Below are positions 44,601 to 53,483 of a stretch of DNA of 64,000 nucleotides, one piece after another. The position numbers were made by a program, and so were the translations under genes. The DNA comes from Lachnoclostridium sp. An181 (GTDB lineage Bacteria > Bacillota > Clostridia > Lachnospirales > Lachnospiraceae), in the NCBI RefSeq assembly GCF_002160325.1, contig NZ_NFKJ01000016.1, positions 1 to 64,000 on the forward strand, read 5' to 3'. The notes below the pieces were generated by a model. It was not told where the DNA came from, made no database searches, and worked only from the letters and a program-made list of their open reading frames with translations. How positions within the stretch are numbered: position 1 is the first letter of the stretch; each line of letters opens with the position of its first letter.

Positions 44601-47600
44601 CTTCACCAAAATCTGCTTTAAGTGTCTTTTCTCCTGCTCCTTTTACTACTACATATGCAGTAGCTGCTTTTGCATCGAGAGTAACCTTTCCATCCACAAC
44701 CGGAACTGTCCTCTCATTGATACGTCCCTGGTCAGAAAGTTCATATACGATCACATTTCCACAATCAGTCCAGTCATCCTGAAGTTCCCATGTGGTTGTT
44801 CCCCCGTCCAGATTCCAGTGGTACAGTTTTTCTGTTCCGTCCTGGTTGTCTGTCCATGGAAGAAGATAAGAAGAACCTTCTGTATCTGTGTTGAGAATGA
44901 CTTTATCATTTAATGTGATGGTGCGCTCGATTTCCTCGTCACTTCTCTGCGCTTCGTTTCTTGTTACAACCACTTTATCGCCTTCATCATTCATAAGGCT
45001 GATCTGTTTTTCGTGGTTGCCGACCGGTGACTCTTCACCGCTTGTTTCATCGTAATTTACCCAATCAGATACATAGTAGTGCTGCAGGAATTTTGTCGGC
45101 AGGTTCTGATTGAATGTCTGATAGATGTAGTTTGTATAGTTCTGGTCTCCTCCCCATCCTTCAAATCCGTAGATGCGGGCTCCGCCAAGCAACGGGTTGT
45201 CCGCTGTTCCGCCAAAGCTTGGATAATTGAGAACCTGAGAATCTCTCTGATCGTTTCTGATGAAACGGATGATGTCACTGTTGAATCCTTTGGAGCTTGC
45301 TCCTCCGTATGTTGCATCAGTTGACCAATGCTGCCATGTAGAGTCATACTCACCTTGCGCACTGAACTCTGTAGTAAATCTCCATCCAAGAGAATTGATT
45401 TCTTTTGCAACTTGTCTTGTCTCCCAGGAATCCTGATACCATACATCCAGATAAATGAAATCCATATTATCTTTTCTGTTCTCTGCATCTTTTTGGATCT
45501 CTTCTTTGGATGCCTTCACCTCTCCCTTGGAGTCTTCCACATATTCACCTTTGTCCCAATCTCTGCTGTAGAAATCGGTTCCATTGATTCTGTCATACAA
45601 CTGCACAAAACGTTTCCATCTTGCCTGGGATGACAGATCCCAAAGCTTATCGATTGTCTTGGACTGGTCAAGCCATCCCCAGCCATTTCCGATTCCATAC
45701 TCTGCTCCGATCATCGGTTCACAGAAGGATTTTGCTTCCGGATATGCTTCCTGTGCATTTACATGGATACCAATCTCTGTATTATAGTCATGAGCGATCT
45801 TGATCAGGTTCTGGAAGTCTTTTACACCGCCTTCTCTTTCAGAAATATCTGCATACTCTGAGTTTGCTGAGTCATGACCTTCATTTCCATAACCTTTGAG
45901 CATAACTGCCTGAGGAAGTCCGTCTGTTGCCAGATAAACTTTCTTGATGTTATCAGCCGTCTCAAGATACGGGTTTGTTGTCATACTACCGAAGTTCATA
46001 ACAATACGGTAGTTTACAAGATCTTTGATCACATCTGAACCGTATGGAATATTCATGATATCACGGAATGCAAGTGCACCATCATTCCAGTCGATATCTC
46101 CATCCTGGTTCTCATCTGCTCCGATGGCAACTTTTGTTACAGGGAGTTCACTCACCGGATAGTCTTCATATCTGTCCGCGTATTTTTGTCCGTTTTTGTC
46201 ACCCAGCTCATAGTACCATGGTGCGCTTGTAAGGCTCATGGTGTCTGCTCCATTGTTTCGAACCACACGTTTGTCGCCCTCTGCTTCAGAGTTGCTGAAA
46301 AGTCCTGCGCTCAATTTTCCGTTTGTCAGGAATCCATACAGGTAATTTGTGGAATCAGCCGGGATAAATCCGTCGTTAAAGTTGATATAAACATCTGCGT
46401 TGGATGTTGTTGTCGTGGATGCCAGAGCACCTGCAAAGTTTGCGCCTGTCTCAATCGAATCCACAGTCAGAAGGTTAAGATTCGGTACATCGATCGTTGC
46501 GATTTTTGCGCATCCGTCCGCCTTCTTAATGTCTGTGACTTGCCATGTCACATCATTGTTTTCCACGCTGATCTTTACTGTCATGTCAAAGTCTAGTTCT
46601 GTTTCTGCATCTTCGATGTGAAGAACATATTCCCTGGAAGACTGTGTTGTCTCACCAAGTGTCACTTCCGGTTTGATCGCAACACCATTGATCGCAACTT
46701 CATTTAATTCCTGCTCATTTCCGCGGAAAAATGTTTCTGCATCTGAGAGCATCTCATATCTTGCCACGATCGGGAAATCTTTACCAATGTACACTTTCAT
46801 GACATCAGACTGAATCGTATCATATTGGCTAAGATCCAAAGGTTTCTTTTCCTCCAGCTGAATATCAAAGACATTGTCTTTGTCTTCTTCCAAAGTAACT
46901 GTTTCAAGGTATGCCTGGAATTCCGGTTTTGTCACAGCCATGCTGTACTCTCCGACTTCCATGGATGCGAATTGATAATGTCCGTCTGCATCTGTTGTTG
47001 TCACTTCTGTTCCAAGACGTACGCTTGCATCCGCTACCGGCTCACCTGTTTCTTTGGATGTAACTGTTCCCGTAACAGGTACAAGAGCTGTGTATGTTTT
47101 TTCCACAAGCTGTCCGTCTCTTTCTGCACAGAATCCCCAGTTGTCTTCCATACAGTTTTCACCATTGTATTTTGCATCGGCAAAAGAGATGGATGTTGCA
47201 CCGTTTGTCTTCACACCAAACCTTCCCTGATCTTTAGTCTTCTCTGCAAAGCTGATCAGATCCTGATTTGTCACACGCACTGTTGTTCCGTTTACTGTAA
47301 CCGAGAGAGTCTCTCTGTTCAGGGAAATGGACATGGACAGTTCTTCTCCCTCTACCGGGTCCGGAAGTCCTGCGATTCCAGGATAGGAACCGGAACCATT
47401 TAAATTGTACTGATAGTACCATTTACTGCTTCCGTCATACCCAACATACAGCCAGTTATTGTCATCCATATAGCTGTAGAATACACCCCAGTTACCGCTA
47501 GGTTTTACTGCAAGAGAGAGTTCTCCGCCCTCACCCATGCGTTTGTCATTGTCAAGAAGAAGGATCGGCGCAGATACATTTGGGTTTCCATAAGCATGTC

Positions 47601-48369
47601 CGCCGCCATTGTTGCGTCCACCTGTGATCTTGTACCATGCTCTTCCTTGTTGGGATGGCTCTTCTCCTTCTCCGTCAGACACTTCCACTGCCGGTTCCCA
47701 AACCTGGCCTTCCGCGTCTTTGTAAAGCTGCCAGTTGTCATATGACTGGTATGCGTTTTCTCCAACTGTCACATCGGAGAAATAGATGTCTGTATACGCT
47801 TCACCGTATGTTGCAGCCCCGAATCCAACCTGTCCTTCTTTGTCTTTCAAAGCCAGGAAGTCCGCATTGTCTGCAACTGCAGTTCCCTTTTGACCGGATG
47901 TTGTATTCTCCACCGTAATGTGAAGACCATCCGTTTCATATGTACCACTGACATTTACTATGTCATTTTGCTGTACTGCAGGCAATCCTTCTAAGCTAGG
48001 ATAGCTGCCGGAACCATTGTTTTTGAATTCATAGAACCAGTTTGTGGCTCCGTCATATGCGATATAGCCCCAGTTGGAGTCATCTGCATATTTTGTCACA
48101 AAACGGAATCTTGTATCCGCATTTGTGCTGCCGAGTTTGAACGTAAAACTAAAGTCCTCGTCCGTGTAACCCGCATTGTCGGACAGGATAAATGCTTCCG
48201 GGTTTCCGCTGCCGAAGTGCCCGTTTCCATTTCCGCTGCCGGCTTTCAGATGCGCCATCATCTTAGGCGCTGCCAGTACTTCCAAACTAGGCAGTGCGCC
48301 GAACAGTGTCGTGCACACCATAGCCATCACAAGAAAGCTGGCTGTCAGTTTTTTCCAAAACTTTTTCAT
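41611..48369 (-). CDS. Cell-wall GH101 endo-alpha-N-acetylgalactosaminidase
   Basis: A 2252-residue secreted enzyme that should release Gal-beta-1,3-GalNAc (core 1) from mucin O-glycans. Signal peptide 1-35. Two related N-terminal beta domains (about 38-210 and 245-430, each with NGxGHxxGNP). Carboxypeptidase-regulatory-like domain about 433-505. GH101 sandwich from about 510, a calcium-loop-like DENQDGDIDWNDG near 745, and the barrel with nucleophile Asp975 in YLDVWYQDSW and acid/base Glu1001 or Glu1007. Galactose-binding-like domains 1285-1590, BIG2 domains about 1593-1665 and 1822-1900, an F5/8C-like domain between them, four FIVAR-like helical repeats 1900-2175, and a C-terminal helix 2225-2247 with RRKNKE. 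The sortase-like signal is SAKTGD rather than LPxTG. SD AAAGGAG. Confidence 0.93.
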   Translation of the reverse strand: MKKFWKKLTASFLVMAMVCTTLFGALPSLEVLAAPKMMAHLKAGSGNGNGHFGSGNPEAFILSDNAGYTDEDFSFTFKLGSTNADTRFRFVTKYADDSNWGYIAYDGATNWFYEFKNNGSGSYPSLEGLPAVQQNDIVNVSGTYETDGLHITVENTTSGQKGTAVADNADFLALKDKEGQVGFGAATYGEAYTDIYFSDVTVGENAYQSYDNWQLYKDAEGQVWEPAVEVSDGEGEEPSQQGRAWYKITGGRNNGGGHAYGNPNVSAPILLLDNDKRMGEGGELSLAVKPSGNWGVFYSYMDDNNWLYVGYDGSSKWYYQYNLNGSGSYPGIAGLPDPVEGEELSMSISLNRETLSVTVNGTTVRVTNQDLISFAEKTKDQGRFGVKTNGATSISFADAKYNGENCMEDNWGFCAERDGQLVEKTYTALVPVTGTVTSKETGEPVADASVRLGTEVTTTDADGHYQFASMEVGEYSMAVTKPEFQAYLETVTLEEDKDNVFDIQLEEKKPLDLSQYDTIQSDVMKVYIGKDFPIVARYEMLSDAETFFRGNEQELNEVAINGVAIKPEVTLGETTQSSREYVLHIEDAETELDFDMTVKISVENNDVTWQVTDIKKADGCAKIATIDVPNLNLLTVDSIETGANFAGALASTTTTSNADVYINFNDGFIPADSTNYLYGFLTNGKLSAGLFSNSEAEGDKRVVRNNGADTMSLTSAPWYYELGDKNGQKYADRYEDYPVSELPVTKVAIGADENQDGDIDWNDGALAFRDIMNIPYGSDVIKDLVNYRIVMNFGSMTTNPYLETADNIKKVYLATDGLPQAVMLKGYGNEGHDSANSEYADISEREGGVKDFQNLIKIAHDYNTEIGIHVNAQEAYPEAKSFCEPMIGAEYGIGNGWGWLDQSKTIDKLWDLSSQARWKRFVQLYDRINGTDFYSRDWDKGEYVEDSKGEVKASKEEIQKDAENRKDNMDFIYLDVWYQDSWETRQVAKEINSLGWRFTTEFSAQGEYDSTWQHWSTDATYGGASSKGFNSDIIRFIRNDQRDSQVLNYPSFGGTADNPLLGGARIYGFEGWGGDQNYTNYIYQTFNQNLPTKFLQHYYVSDWVNYDETSGEESPVGNHEKQISLMNDEGDKVVVTRNEAQRSDEEIERTITLNDKVILNTDTEGSSYLLPWTDNQDGTEKLYHWNLDGGTTTWELQDDWTDCGNVIVYELSDQGRINERTVPVVDGKVTLDAKAATAYVVVKGAGEKTLKADFGEDGYVVDPGFNGYPGAGEKLSSDEWSGDIDSDAIVVEKDSTGDQTLAFNSPDKDVKVTTQISGLEKGKDYVAIAYVDNESDAKATMTVCAGDKETSNYTMRSVVPNSVASDEEHGSNMQRMLVSFVAEGKTADLTFARKAGEGATYFDDIRVVQKTLNNFQKDGSFTQDFESVAEGLYPFVTGRVQAGGDQVSHLSQLHEPYTQTGWNGRVIDDVIDGEYSLKHHGTNTGIIFQTVPQNFHFEAGKVYTVEFDYQSGPDKAYGLVIGSGAGTATPADENWLAQARGEEGQKHFKTTFTASGDGQTWIGIYENGGLAGSGSMGETDLVIDNLVIKEDPDAISVAIDKTELYKGETATISGSNLEKVTWKSSDEKVAKVEDNKVLALEKGTAVLTAEIPNAEAIEFTITVLDQVVVDIDGLQMTAAANTEYALQPAGNAVDGNSGTWWHSNWAGEGFVVSPENPAILTVDLGKAIEFGGFKFQQRNDSNVNGIVRQFSYRILDENKEEIASASAVTVDKNLQSNGAWVETQFDSNVAGRYIEFSIEVGGNDFAAVTEIAPFAVQKVAEEISMDDAKVNIGETVEMQLKHEEGTLVKGIVWSSSDEEVATVDQNGVVKGVKEGTATITASNVAGLSASATVTVGEAIESEVSVAVLKYAIELAKKVDTTDVIPAIVTEFEARLANANDIVAKVETGDKTVTQEMVDNSWKALIDIMQYLSFKQGDKTDLEKVIAFAESLDMNDYVDDEKKDAFLETLDAAKVVRDDPNAMQKEIDDAWMALLKATAELNRKMANKEDLNKVIEWASALDLSLYLEEGQDTFNTALATAKEVAEDFMATQKQVDDAWKALMDAASALRLKPDKSALEALINQAQAMNLEGANETDVEVFSRALASAVSVLNNDQAGRDLVETATKELQASIDNLLASTSGTPDQTDDTKAVGSGSSTSNNDKASGASDTGNQSVKSAKTGDAANPVAIIVLLVVAAAIVGGVIVYRRKNKE

Positions 48370-48412
48370 AATATACTCCTTTCTTTAAAAATAGATTTTT
48401 AATGCAGGGGTC

Positions 48413-48441
48413 CATATAGAGACACTCCCACTTATTATCAA
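48413..48441 (-). promoter_or_regulatory. Possible GH101 promoter
   Basis: Minus strand TTGATA, 17-bp spacer, TATATG, about 45 bases upstream of the ATG. The -10 is weak. The rest of 48370-48587 holds nothing I recognise. Confidence 0.45.
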
Positions 48442-48587
48442 GTATAACCTGTCTCCCCTTTTTTAGGCTTTAGACTTTTGTCCATTTTCTTTGTTTGTTT
48501 ACCCAAATTTTTGCCTCAGCTTATGCAATATGTATAATTTTAGCCATTTCTTCTATGCACCATGTCCAAAATATCCTGCTAAATTTA

Positions 48588-48770
48588 TCAGATTTGTTTT
48601 CTGACTATCCTGTACTCATCGTCCAGCCTGAACCAGGGGCAAGCCCTCACATTTCCGGACAGAAAGCGCATCATTTCATCCTCATCCAGATCCACTTCAC
48701 AGATATAATACTCGTACTCCTCATCGTACACATAGTTGGCACAATTTTCGCAGCTGCCATTTCCTGCCAT
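48588..48770 (-). CDS. Small cysteine-containing protein (DUF6472-like)
   Basis: A 60-residue acidic protein with four cysteines arranged CENC ... YYICEVDLDEDEM ... ACPWF, which could bind zinc. It resembles small Lachnospiraceae proteins grouped as DUF6472. Strong SD AAAGGAGGGGATCAT. Divergent from the alcohol dehydrogenase gene. No function known. Confidence 0.75.
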   Translation of the reverse strand: MAGNGSCENCANYVYDEEYEYYICEVDLDEDEMMRFLSGNVRACPWFRLDDEYRIVRKQI

Positions 48771-48874
48771 ATGATCCCCTCCTTTTTCTTTTCAGTATAG
48801 CATTCGGTTTCTTTCCTGTATACATTCCAGATGTTATAATACAGACATCAGCATATTGTGAGGAGGTTGATATC

Positions 48875-49942
48875 ATGAATCATAAACAAACCATGAAAGC
48901 TGTTGTATACCGCTCAAAGGGATGCTTTGCAATTGAAGAACGTCCAATCCCCCAACTCTTGGACGAGCGGGATGCGATCGTAAAAGTGACATGTGCTTCT
49001 ATTTGTTCCAGCGACATCCATATCAAACACGGGGCTGTTCCAAAAGCCGTGGAAGGGGTGATCGTCGGACACGAGATGGTTGGAATCGTGCAGGAAACAG
49101 GACAAAATGTCAAAAAATTCCGCCCCGGAGACCGTGTGACAGTCAATGTGGAGACCTTTTGCGGGGAATGTTTTTACTGTAAAAAGGGGTTCGTAAACAA
49201 CTGTCAGGATAAAAACGGAGGCTGGGCCCTTGGGTGCCGTATCGACGGCGGCCAGGCAGCATACGTGCGGGTTCCCTATGCAGACAATGGGCTCAACCAC
49301 ATTCCTGATAATGTGGACGATGAGCAGGCCCTGTTTACAGGTGATATTCTTGCGACCGGATATTGGGGTGCCAAGATCGGAGATATCAAAGAGAATGACT
49401 GCGTGGCTGTCATAGGCGCCGGACCTGCTGGAATCAGCACTATGCTGTGCGCAAGACTTTACGGCCCGGAAAAGATCATTGCCATTGACACGAATGAGAA
49501 ACGCCTTGCTCTTATAAAGGATAAAGGAATTGCCAACACTGTTCTTTGTCCAGGTTCAAAAGACTTTTATCAGACGTTTTTGTCTCTCACCCACGGCCGC
49601 GGCGCGGATGTTGTCATTGAGGCTGCCGGCGGTGAGGACACATTCCAGATGGCGTGGCAGCTTGCCAGACCAAACGCCTGCGTATGCATTGTTGCTTTAT
49701 ATGAAAAGCCCCAGCTGCTCCCTCTTCCCGACATGTACGGAAAGAACTTAACTTTTAAAACCGGAGGAGTGGATGCATCGGACTGCGATGAGATCCTCCG
49801 GCTGATCTCCCGGGGCGAGCTGGATACACGCTGTCTTATCACACACCGTTTTCCACTCTCTTCTGCAATGGAAGCATATGATATCTTTGAAACCAAAAAA
49901 GAAGATGTAATGAAGATCGCCCTTTACATGGATGAACAATAA
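48875..49942 (+). CDS. Zinc-dependent alcohol dehydrogenase-family protein
   Basis: A 355-residue medium-chain dehydrogenase. The catalytic zinc ligands are in SICSSDIHIKHG and GHEMVG; structural-zinc cysteines are in FCGECFYCKKGFVNNCQ; the NAD site is VIGAGPAGISTMLCARLYG near 187. The likely reaction is NAD(P)-dependent alcohol or polyol oxidation; the substrate is unknown. SD GAGGAGG eight bases upstream of the ATG, and an extended -10 (TGTTATAAT, 48832-48840) provides its promoter. Confidence 0.9.
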   Translation: MNHKQTMKAVVYRSKGCFAIEERPIPQLLDERDAIVKVTCASICSSDIHIKHGAVPKAVEGVIVGHEMVGIVQETGQNVKKFRPGDRVTVNVETFCGECFYCKKGFVNNCQDKNGGWALGCRIDGGQAAYVRVPYADNGLNHIPDNVDDEQALFTGDILATGYWGAKIGDIKENDCVAVIGAGPAGISTMLCARLYGPEKIIAIDTNEKRLALIKDKGIANTVLCPGSKDFYQTFLSLTHGRGADVVIEAAGGEDTFQMAWQLARPNACVCIVALYEKPQLLPLPDMYGKNLTFKTGGVDASDCDEILRLISRGELDTRCLITHRFPLSSAMEAYDIFETKKEDVMKIALYMDEQ

Positions 49943-49954
49943 ACTCACATAAAG

Positions 49955-50002
49955 GAGGATGTTAGGCACTCTCTATAACCCCTGACATCCTCTTTCTCTT
50001 TT
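49955..50002. terminator. Terminator between alcohol dehydrogenase and threonine aldolase
   Basis: GAGGATGTTAGG / CCTGACATCCTC hairpin followed by TTTCTCTTTTC on plus, between two convergent genes. Confidence 0.75.
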
Positions 50003-50008
50003 CTAATG

Positions 50009-51037
50009 CTATAATCTTGATAGCAGGTCATCCACCGCCTCTTCTTTTGTAGCCCAGCTCGTGCAGAGACGGATGGCGCTGTGCGCCATGTCAATTCTTT
50101 CCCAATAGCTGTATGTAAAACTTTCGTCCAGCTCTTTTAGCTTTTCATCGGGAATGACCGGGAACTGCTGGTTTGTGTGGGAATCAAACAAAAGCGGATA
50201 TCCTTTTTCCAAAAGCCCTTGTTTTAATTTCATTGCCAGGTGATCTGCATGTTCTGAAATCTTAAAGTAAAGCCCATCCTCAAAAAGCGTCTCAAACTGG
50301 ATTCCAAGAAGTCTTCCCTTTGCAAGCATCCCTCCTTTTTGTTTCATCATATAGCGGAAATCTTGTTTGTACTTGTCATTGACAATGACCACGGCCTCTC
50401 CCATCAAAGCCCCCACCTTTGTTCCGCCGATATAGAAGACGTCACATAATTTTGCCAGGTCTTCTTTTTCCACATCATTTGCCTTGGACGCAAGACCATA
50501 TCCGAGCCTTGCGCCGTCGAGGAACAGCGGAAGATTCCATTCCCTGCACACTTCATGCAGTTCTTTGAGCTCTTCCTTTGAATAAAGTGTTCCGTTTTCT
50601 GTAGGAAATGAAATGTATACCATTCCCGGCTGTACCATATGCTCATGGGTGGTGTCATTCCAGTGCGCATCCAAAAGACTCTTCACTGCTTTTGCAGAAA
50701 TTTTTCCATCCTTCCCGGGAATCGCAAGCACCTTGTGTCCTGTCGCCTCCACTGCTCCTGTCTCGTGGACATTGATGTGTCCGCTGTCCGCGCAGATAAC
50801 ACCCTGATGAGGTCTTAAAATACTGCTGATCACGGTCAGGTTGGCCTGAGTTCCACCCACAAGAAAATGGACATCCGCGTCCTGGCATGCAAACACTTCC
50901 CTGATGCGCTCTTGGGCCCGCTTACAATACTCGTCTTCCCCGTATCCGCACGTCTGCACAAGATTTGTCTCCACAAGTTTCTGCATAATACGCGGATGCG
51001 CGCCTTCTTCATAATCACACTCAAATTGAATCTTCAT
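50009..51037 (-). CDS. Low-specificity L-threonine aldolase-like enzyme
   Basis: A 342-residue PLP enzyme of the threonine aldolase / beta-eliminating lyase group (threonine to glycine and acetaldehyde). The PLP lysine is in YIGGTKVGALMGEA near 205, with LDGARLGYGL (Asp that binds the pyridine N) near 170 and DSGHINVHETGAVEATGHK near 82. It starts 21 bases after the sirtuin gene stop on the same strand, so the two are probably cotranscribed. Confidence 0.9.
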   Translation of the reverse strand: MKIQFECDYEEGAHPRIMQKLVETNLVQTCGYGEDEYCKRAQERIREVFACQDADVHFLVGGTQANLTVISSILRPHQGVICADSGHINVHETGAVEATGHKVLAIPGKDGKISAKAVKSLLDAHWNDTTHEHMVQPGMVYISFPTENGTLYSKEELKELHEVCREWNLPLFLDGARLGYGLASKANDVEKEDLAKLCDVFYIGGTKVGALMGEAVVIVNDKYKQDFRYMMKQKGGMLAKGRLLGIQFETLFEDGLYFKISEHADHLAMKLKQGLLEKGYPLLFDSHTNQQFPVIPDEKLKELDESFTYSYWERIDMAHSAIRLCTSWATKEEAVDDLLSRL

Positions 51038-51058
51038 CTGTCTTCTGTCCTTTCTGTT

Positions 51059-51805
51059 TTATAATTGTCCCAGCACTTCGCCGATTGGTTTTTGAATACA
51101 CAGATCACAATGTACATCCCGCACAGTTGCAGATTTATTGATGACCACCATGTATTTCCCTTTGAAGTAATCGATAAAACCTGCCGCAGGATACACAGCC
51201 AGGGAGGTTCCTCCGATAATGAGCATATCTGCTTTTTCAATTGCCCGGATACTCTCACGGATCACTTGGGCATCCAGCTGTTCTTCATAGAGAACCACAT
51301 CAGGTTTGATGATTCCTCCGCACTCACAGTGCGGGATTCCCCCGGCATTTTTAATATATCCGGCATCGTAAAACTTGCCGCACTGCATACAGTAGTTGCG
51401 GTGGATGCTGCCGTGCAGCTCGAGCACATGCCTGCTGCCTGCCAGCTGGTGAAGTCCGTCGATATTCTGAGTCACTACAGCAAGCAATTCCCCTTCCTTC
51501 TCCCATTTGGCCAGTTTCTCGTGGGCAGCATTTGGCCTTGCGTCCAAAAACATCATTCTGTCCCGGTAGAATTCAAAGAACTCTTCTGTATGGCTTATAA
51601 AAAATGTATGGCTCACCACCTGCTCAGGCGGATATTTGTATTTCTGGCTGTAGAGGCCGCCGCTGCTTCTAAAATCGGGTATTCCACTCTCCGTAGACAC
51701 TCCAGCTCCACCGAAAAACACAATACGGTGACTTTTCTCCACCATCCCTTTTAACTGTCTTATATCTTCCTCCACATCCATCCCCTCTTTCTCTGTCCAA
51801 ACCAT
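51059..51805 (-). CDS. NAD-dependent protein deacylase, Sir2 family
   Basis: A 248-residue sirtuin: GGAGVSTESGIPDFRS (NAD site), TQNIDGLHQLAG, catalytic His in LELHGS, and zinc cysteines CMQC and CEC. It removes acyl groups from lysines using NAD. The ATG at 51805 has only a weak AGGGA SD; an alternative ATG at 51781 is immediately behind a GAGGGG. It is divergent from the membrane-protein gene at 51893. Confidence 0.93.
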   Translation of the reverse strand: MVWTEKEGMDVEEDIRQLKGMVEKSHRIVFFGGAGVSTESGIPDFRSSGGLYSQKYKYPPEQVVSHTFFISHTEEFFEFYRDRMMFLDARPNAAHEKLAKWEKEGELLAVVTQNIDGLHQLAGSRHVLELHGSIHRNYCMQCGKFYDAGYIKNAGGIPHCECGGIIKPDVVLYEEQLDAQVIRESIRAIEKADMLIIGGTSLAVYPAAGFIDYFKGKYMVVINKSATVRDVHCDLCIQKPIGEVLGQL

Positions 51806-51892
51806 TGCTTCCCTGTTGTTTCCTTTTCATTCTAACATATTTTGGACAAAACCTGTTATAATAAGAGCAAAGTTGTTTCGGGAGGTGAGAGT

Positions 51893-52561
51893 TTGCGCAC
51901 ATATTTTCACACAAAGTCAGATATGATTCTTTTTTTCACCGGTCTTTTTTTGTTTGTCAGTGAACTCTGGAAACAATATACACTCACATTTGTTCTTGGC
52001 CAGGGACACTATAATTGGTGGTATTTCCCATTTCAGCTGTGCAGCATCCCAATGTACCTTTGCCTTGCCGTCCCTTTTCTTTCCGAAGAAGGCAAACACA
52101 CTGTAAAAGTATTTCTCATGGATTATACTCTGCTTAGCGGTATTTTTACTTTTTTTGACACAAGTGGACTTTTATACCCTCTTCCCCCACTCACCATACA
52201 CTCGTATTTATGGCATCTCGTCCTCATTCTGCTTGGACTTTTGGCAGGTCTTACCGCAGATTTTTCCTTTACATGGAAACATTGGAGACATGCCACCTGT
52301 ATTTTTGCACTGGGATGTGGGATCGCTGAAATACTGAATCTGTCCCTGCACACTTTTACACAGATCAATATGTTCTATATCAATCCCTACTATCCTGTCA
52401 CCCAGGCCGTTTTCCGGGATATCGCCCATCTATTTGGCCGCCCTGTCTCCCTGATTTTTTATGTTCTTTCCATTGTTCTTGGTTCTGCTCTCTTTCATCT
52501 TGCTTTTTTGAGCATTCAAAAAAGGAATCTGCGGATTTACAAATCAAATCTGTTGTGTTAG
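51893..52561 (+). CDS. YwaF-like integral membrane protein
   Basis: A 222-residue protein with six or so hydrophobic segments and a WYFPFQLCSIPMYL motif, similar to the YwaF/TIGR02206 group of unknown function. The TTG at 51893 is chosen because GGAGG is seven bases upstream; the ATG-initiated ORF at 51842 would overlap the extended -10 promoter (TGTTATAAT, 51854-51862). It precedes the YitT-like gene and may form an operon with it. Confidence 0.75.
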   Translation: MRTYFHTKSDMILFFTGLFLFVSELWKQYTLTFVLGQGHYNWWYFPFQLCSIPMYLCLAVPFLSEEGKHTVKVFLMDYTLLSGIFTFFDTSGLLYPLPPLTIHSYLWHLVLILLGLLAGLTADFSFTWKHWRHATCIFALGCGIAEILNLSLHTFTQINMFYINPYYPVTQAVFRDIAHLFGRPVSLIFYVLSIVLGSALFHLAFLSIQKRNLRIYKSNLLC

Positions 52562-52594
52562 GATAACAGTATTGTGTTGAAATGGAGGAATTTT

Positions 52595-53467
52595 ATGTCC
52601 ACGAATATTTTCAAACCTAAAAATATTTTTTTCATATTACTTGGAAATACAGGGATGGCTTTGGCAATCGTCATGTTCATCCTTCCAAACGGACTTATCA
52701 CGGGCGGAACAACCGGACTTTCTCTGATCGCAGAACATTTTCTTCACGTCCCGATTTCTGTTTTTGTATTTTGTTTCAATGTTGTCATGTTTTTTCTTGG
52801 CGCTTTTATCCTTGGAAAAGCATTTGCCCTGACAAGCTTGATCAGTACCTTTTATTTTCCGGTGGCCCTTGGTTTCTTTCAGAAATTTCCGGCTCTTGGA
52901 AACATTACAGATGACCGGATGCTGTGTACGGTTCTTGCCGGGATCATGATCGGATTTTCCATCGGCATTATTATCCGGGCCGGGGCATCCAGCGGAGGGA
53001 TGGATATCCCGCCGCTCATCTTGAAAAAGACAGCCGGACTTTCTGTATCAGGAATGCTCTATGTATTTGATTTTTTGATTCTGCTCGGACAGGCTGTCTT
53101 CTCAGAAAAGGAATCCATTTTATATGGCATTCTGCTTGTGATCACCTACACATGTGTGCTCGACCGCGTGCTCGTCATCGGCAGCGTACAGACACAGGTA
53201 AAAATTACAAGCCCTGAATATGAAGAAATCAACAAAGCCATCATCGAAAAACTGGACCGCGGCTCCACACTTTTACATGCCCGGACCGGATATCTCCGCA
53301 AAGAACAATTCGTGGTCCTCACAGTCATCTCAAACAGAGAACTAAACCGCCTGAACCAAATCGTCATGGACATTGATCCAAACGCATTTATGATCATTGA
53401 CCGAGTCAATGAAGTAAAGGGGAAAGGTTTTTCCCTCCCCAAATTAAGGCCAGAAAAAAAGAGCTGA
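52595..53467 (+). CDS. YitT-family membrane protein (DUF161/DUF2179)
   Basis: A 290-residue protein with five or six transmembrane helices in residues 10-200 (signature LPNGLITGGTTGLSLI, GASSGGMDIPPLIL) and a C-terminal soluble DUF2179 domain from about 210 (RGSTLLHARTGYLRKEQFVVLTVI). Function of the family is unknown. SD TGGAGG. The last codons (KKS-stop) lie inside the bidirectional terminator shared with thiZ. Confidence 0.9.
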   Translation: MSTNIFKPKNIFFILLGNTGMALAIVMFILPNGLITGGTTGLSLIAEHFLHVPISVFVFCFNVVMFFLGAFILGKAFALTSLISTFYFPVALGFFQKFPALGNITDDRMLCTVLAGIMIGFSIGIIIRAGASSGGMDIPPLILKKTAGLSVSGMLYVFDFLILLGQAVFSEKESILYGILLVITYTCVLDRVLVIGSVQTQVKITSPEYEEINKAIIEKLDRGSTLLHARTGYLRKEQFVVLTVISNRELNRLNQIVMDIDPNAFMIIDRVNEVKGKGFSLPKLRPEKKS

Positions 53468-53483
53468 TATCAGCTCTTTTTTT
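53454..53483. terminator. Symmetric terminator overlapping both stop codons
   Basis: A7-GAGCTGAT-ATCAGCTC-T7: a perfect 15-bp palindrome. It contains the TGA stop of the YitT gene (53465-53467) and the TGA stop of thiZ (53470-53472), and both proteins end with the same KKS encoded by it. Confidence 0.92.

Noticed and set aside
48495-48538. Plus-strand promoter TTGCCT-16-TATAAT
   Set aside because: It has no gene behind it in that direction before the alcohol dehydrogenase, which has a nearer promoter-like site.
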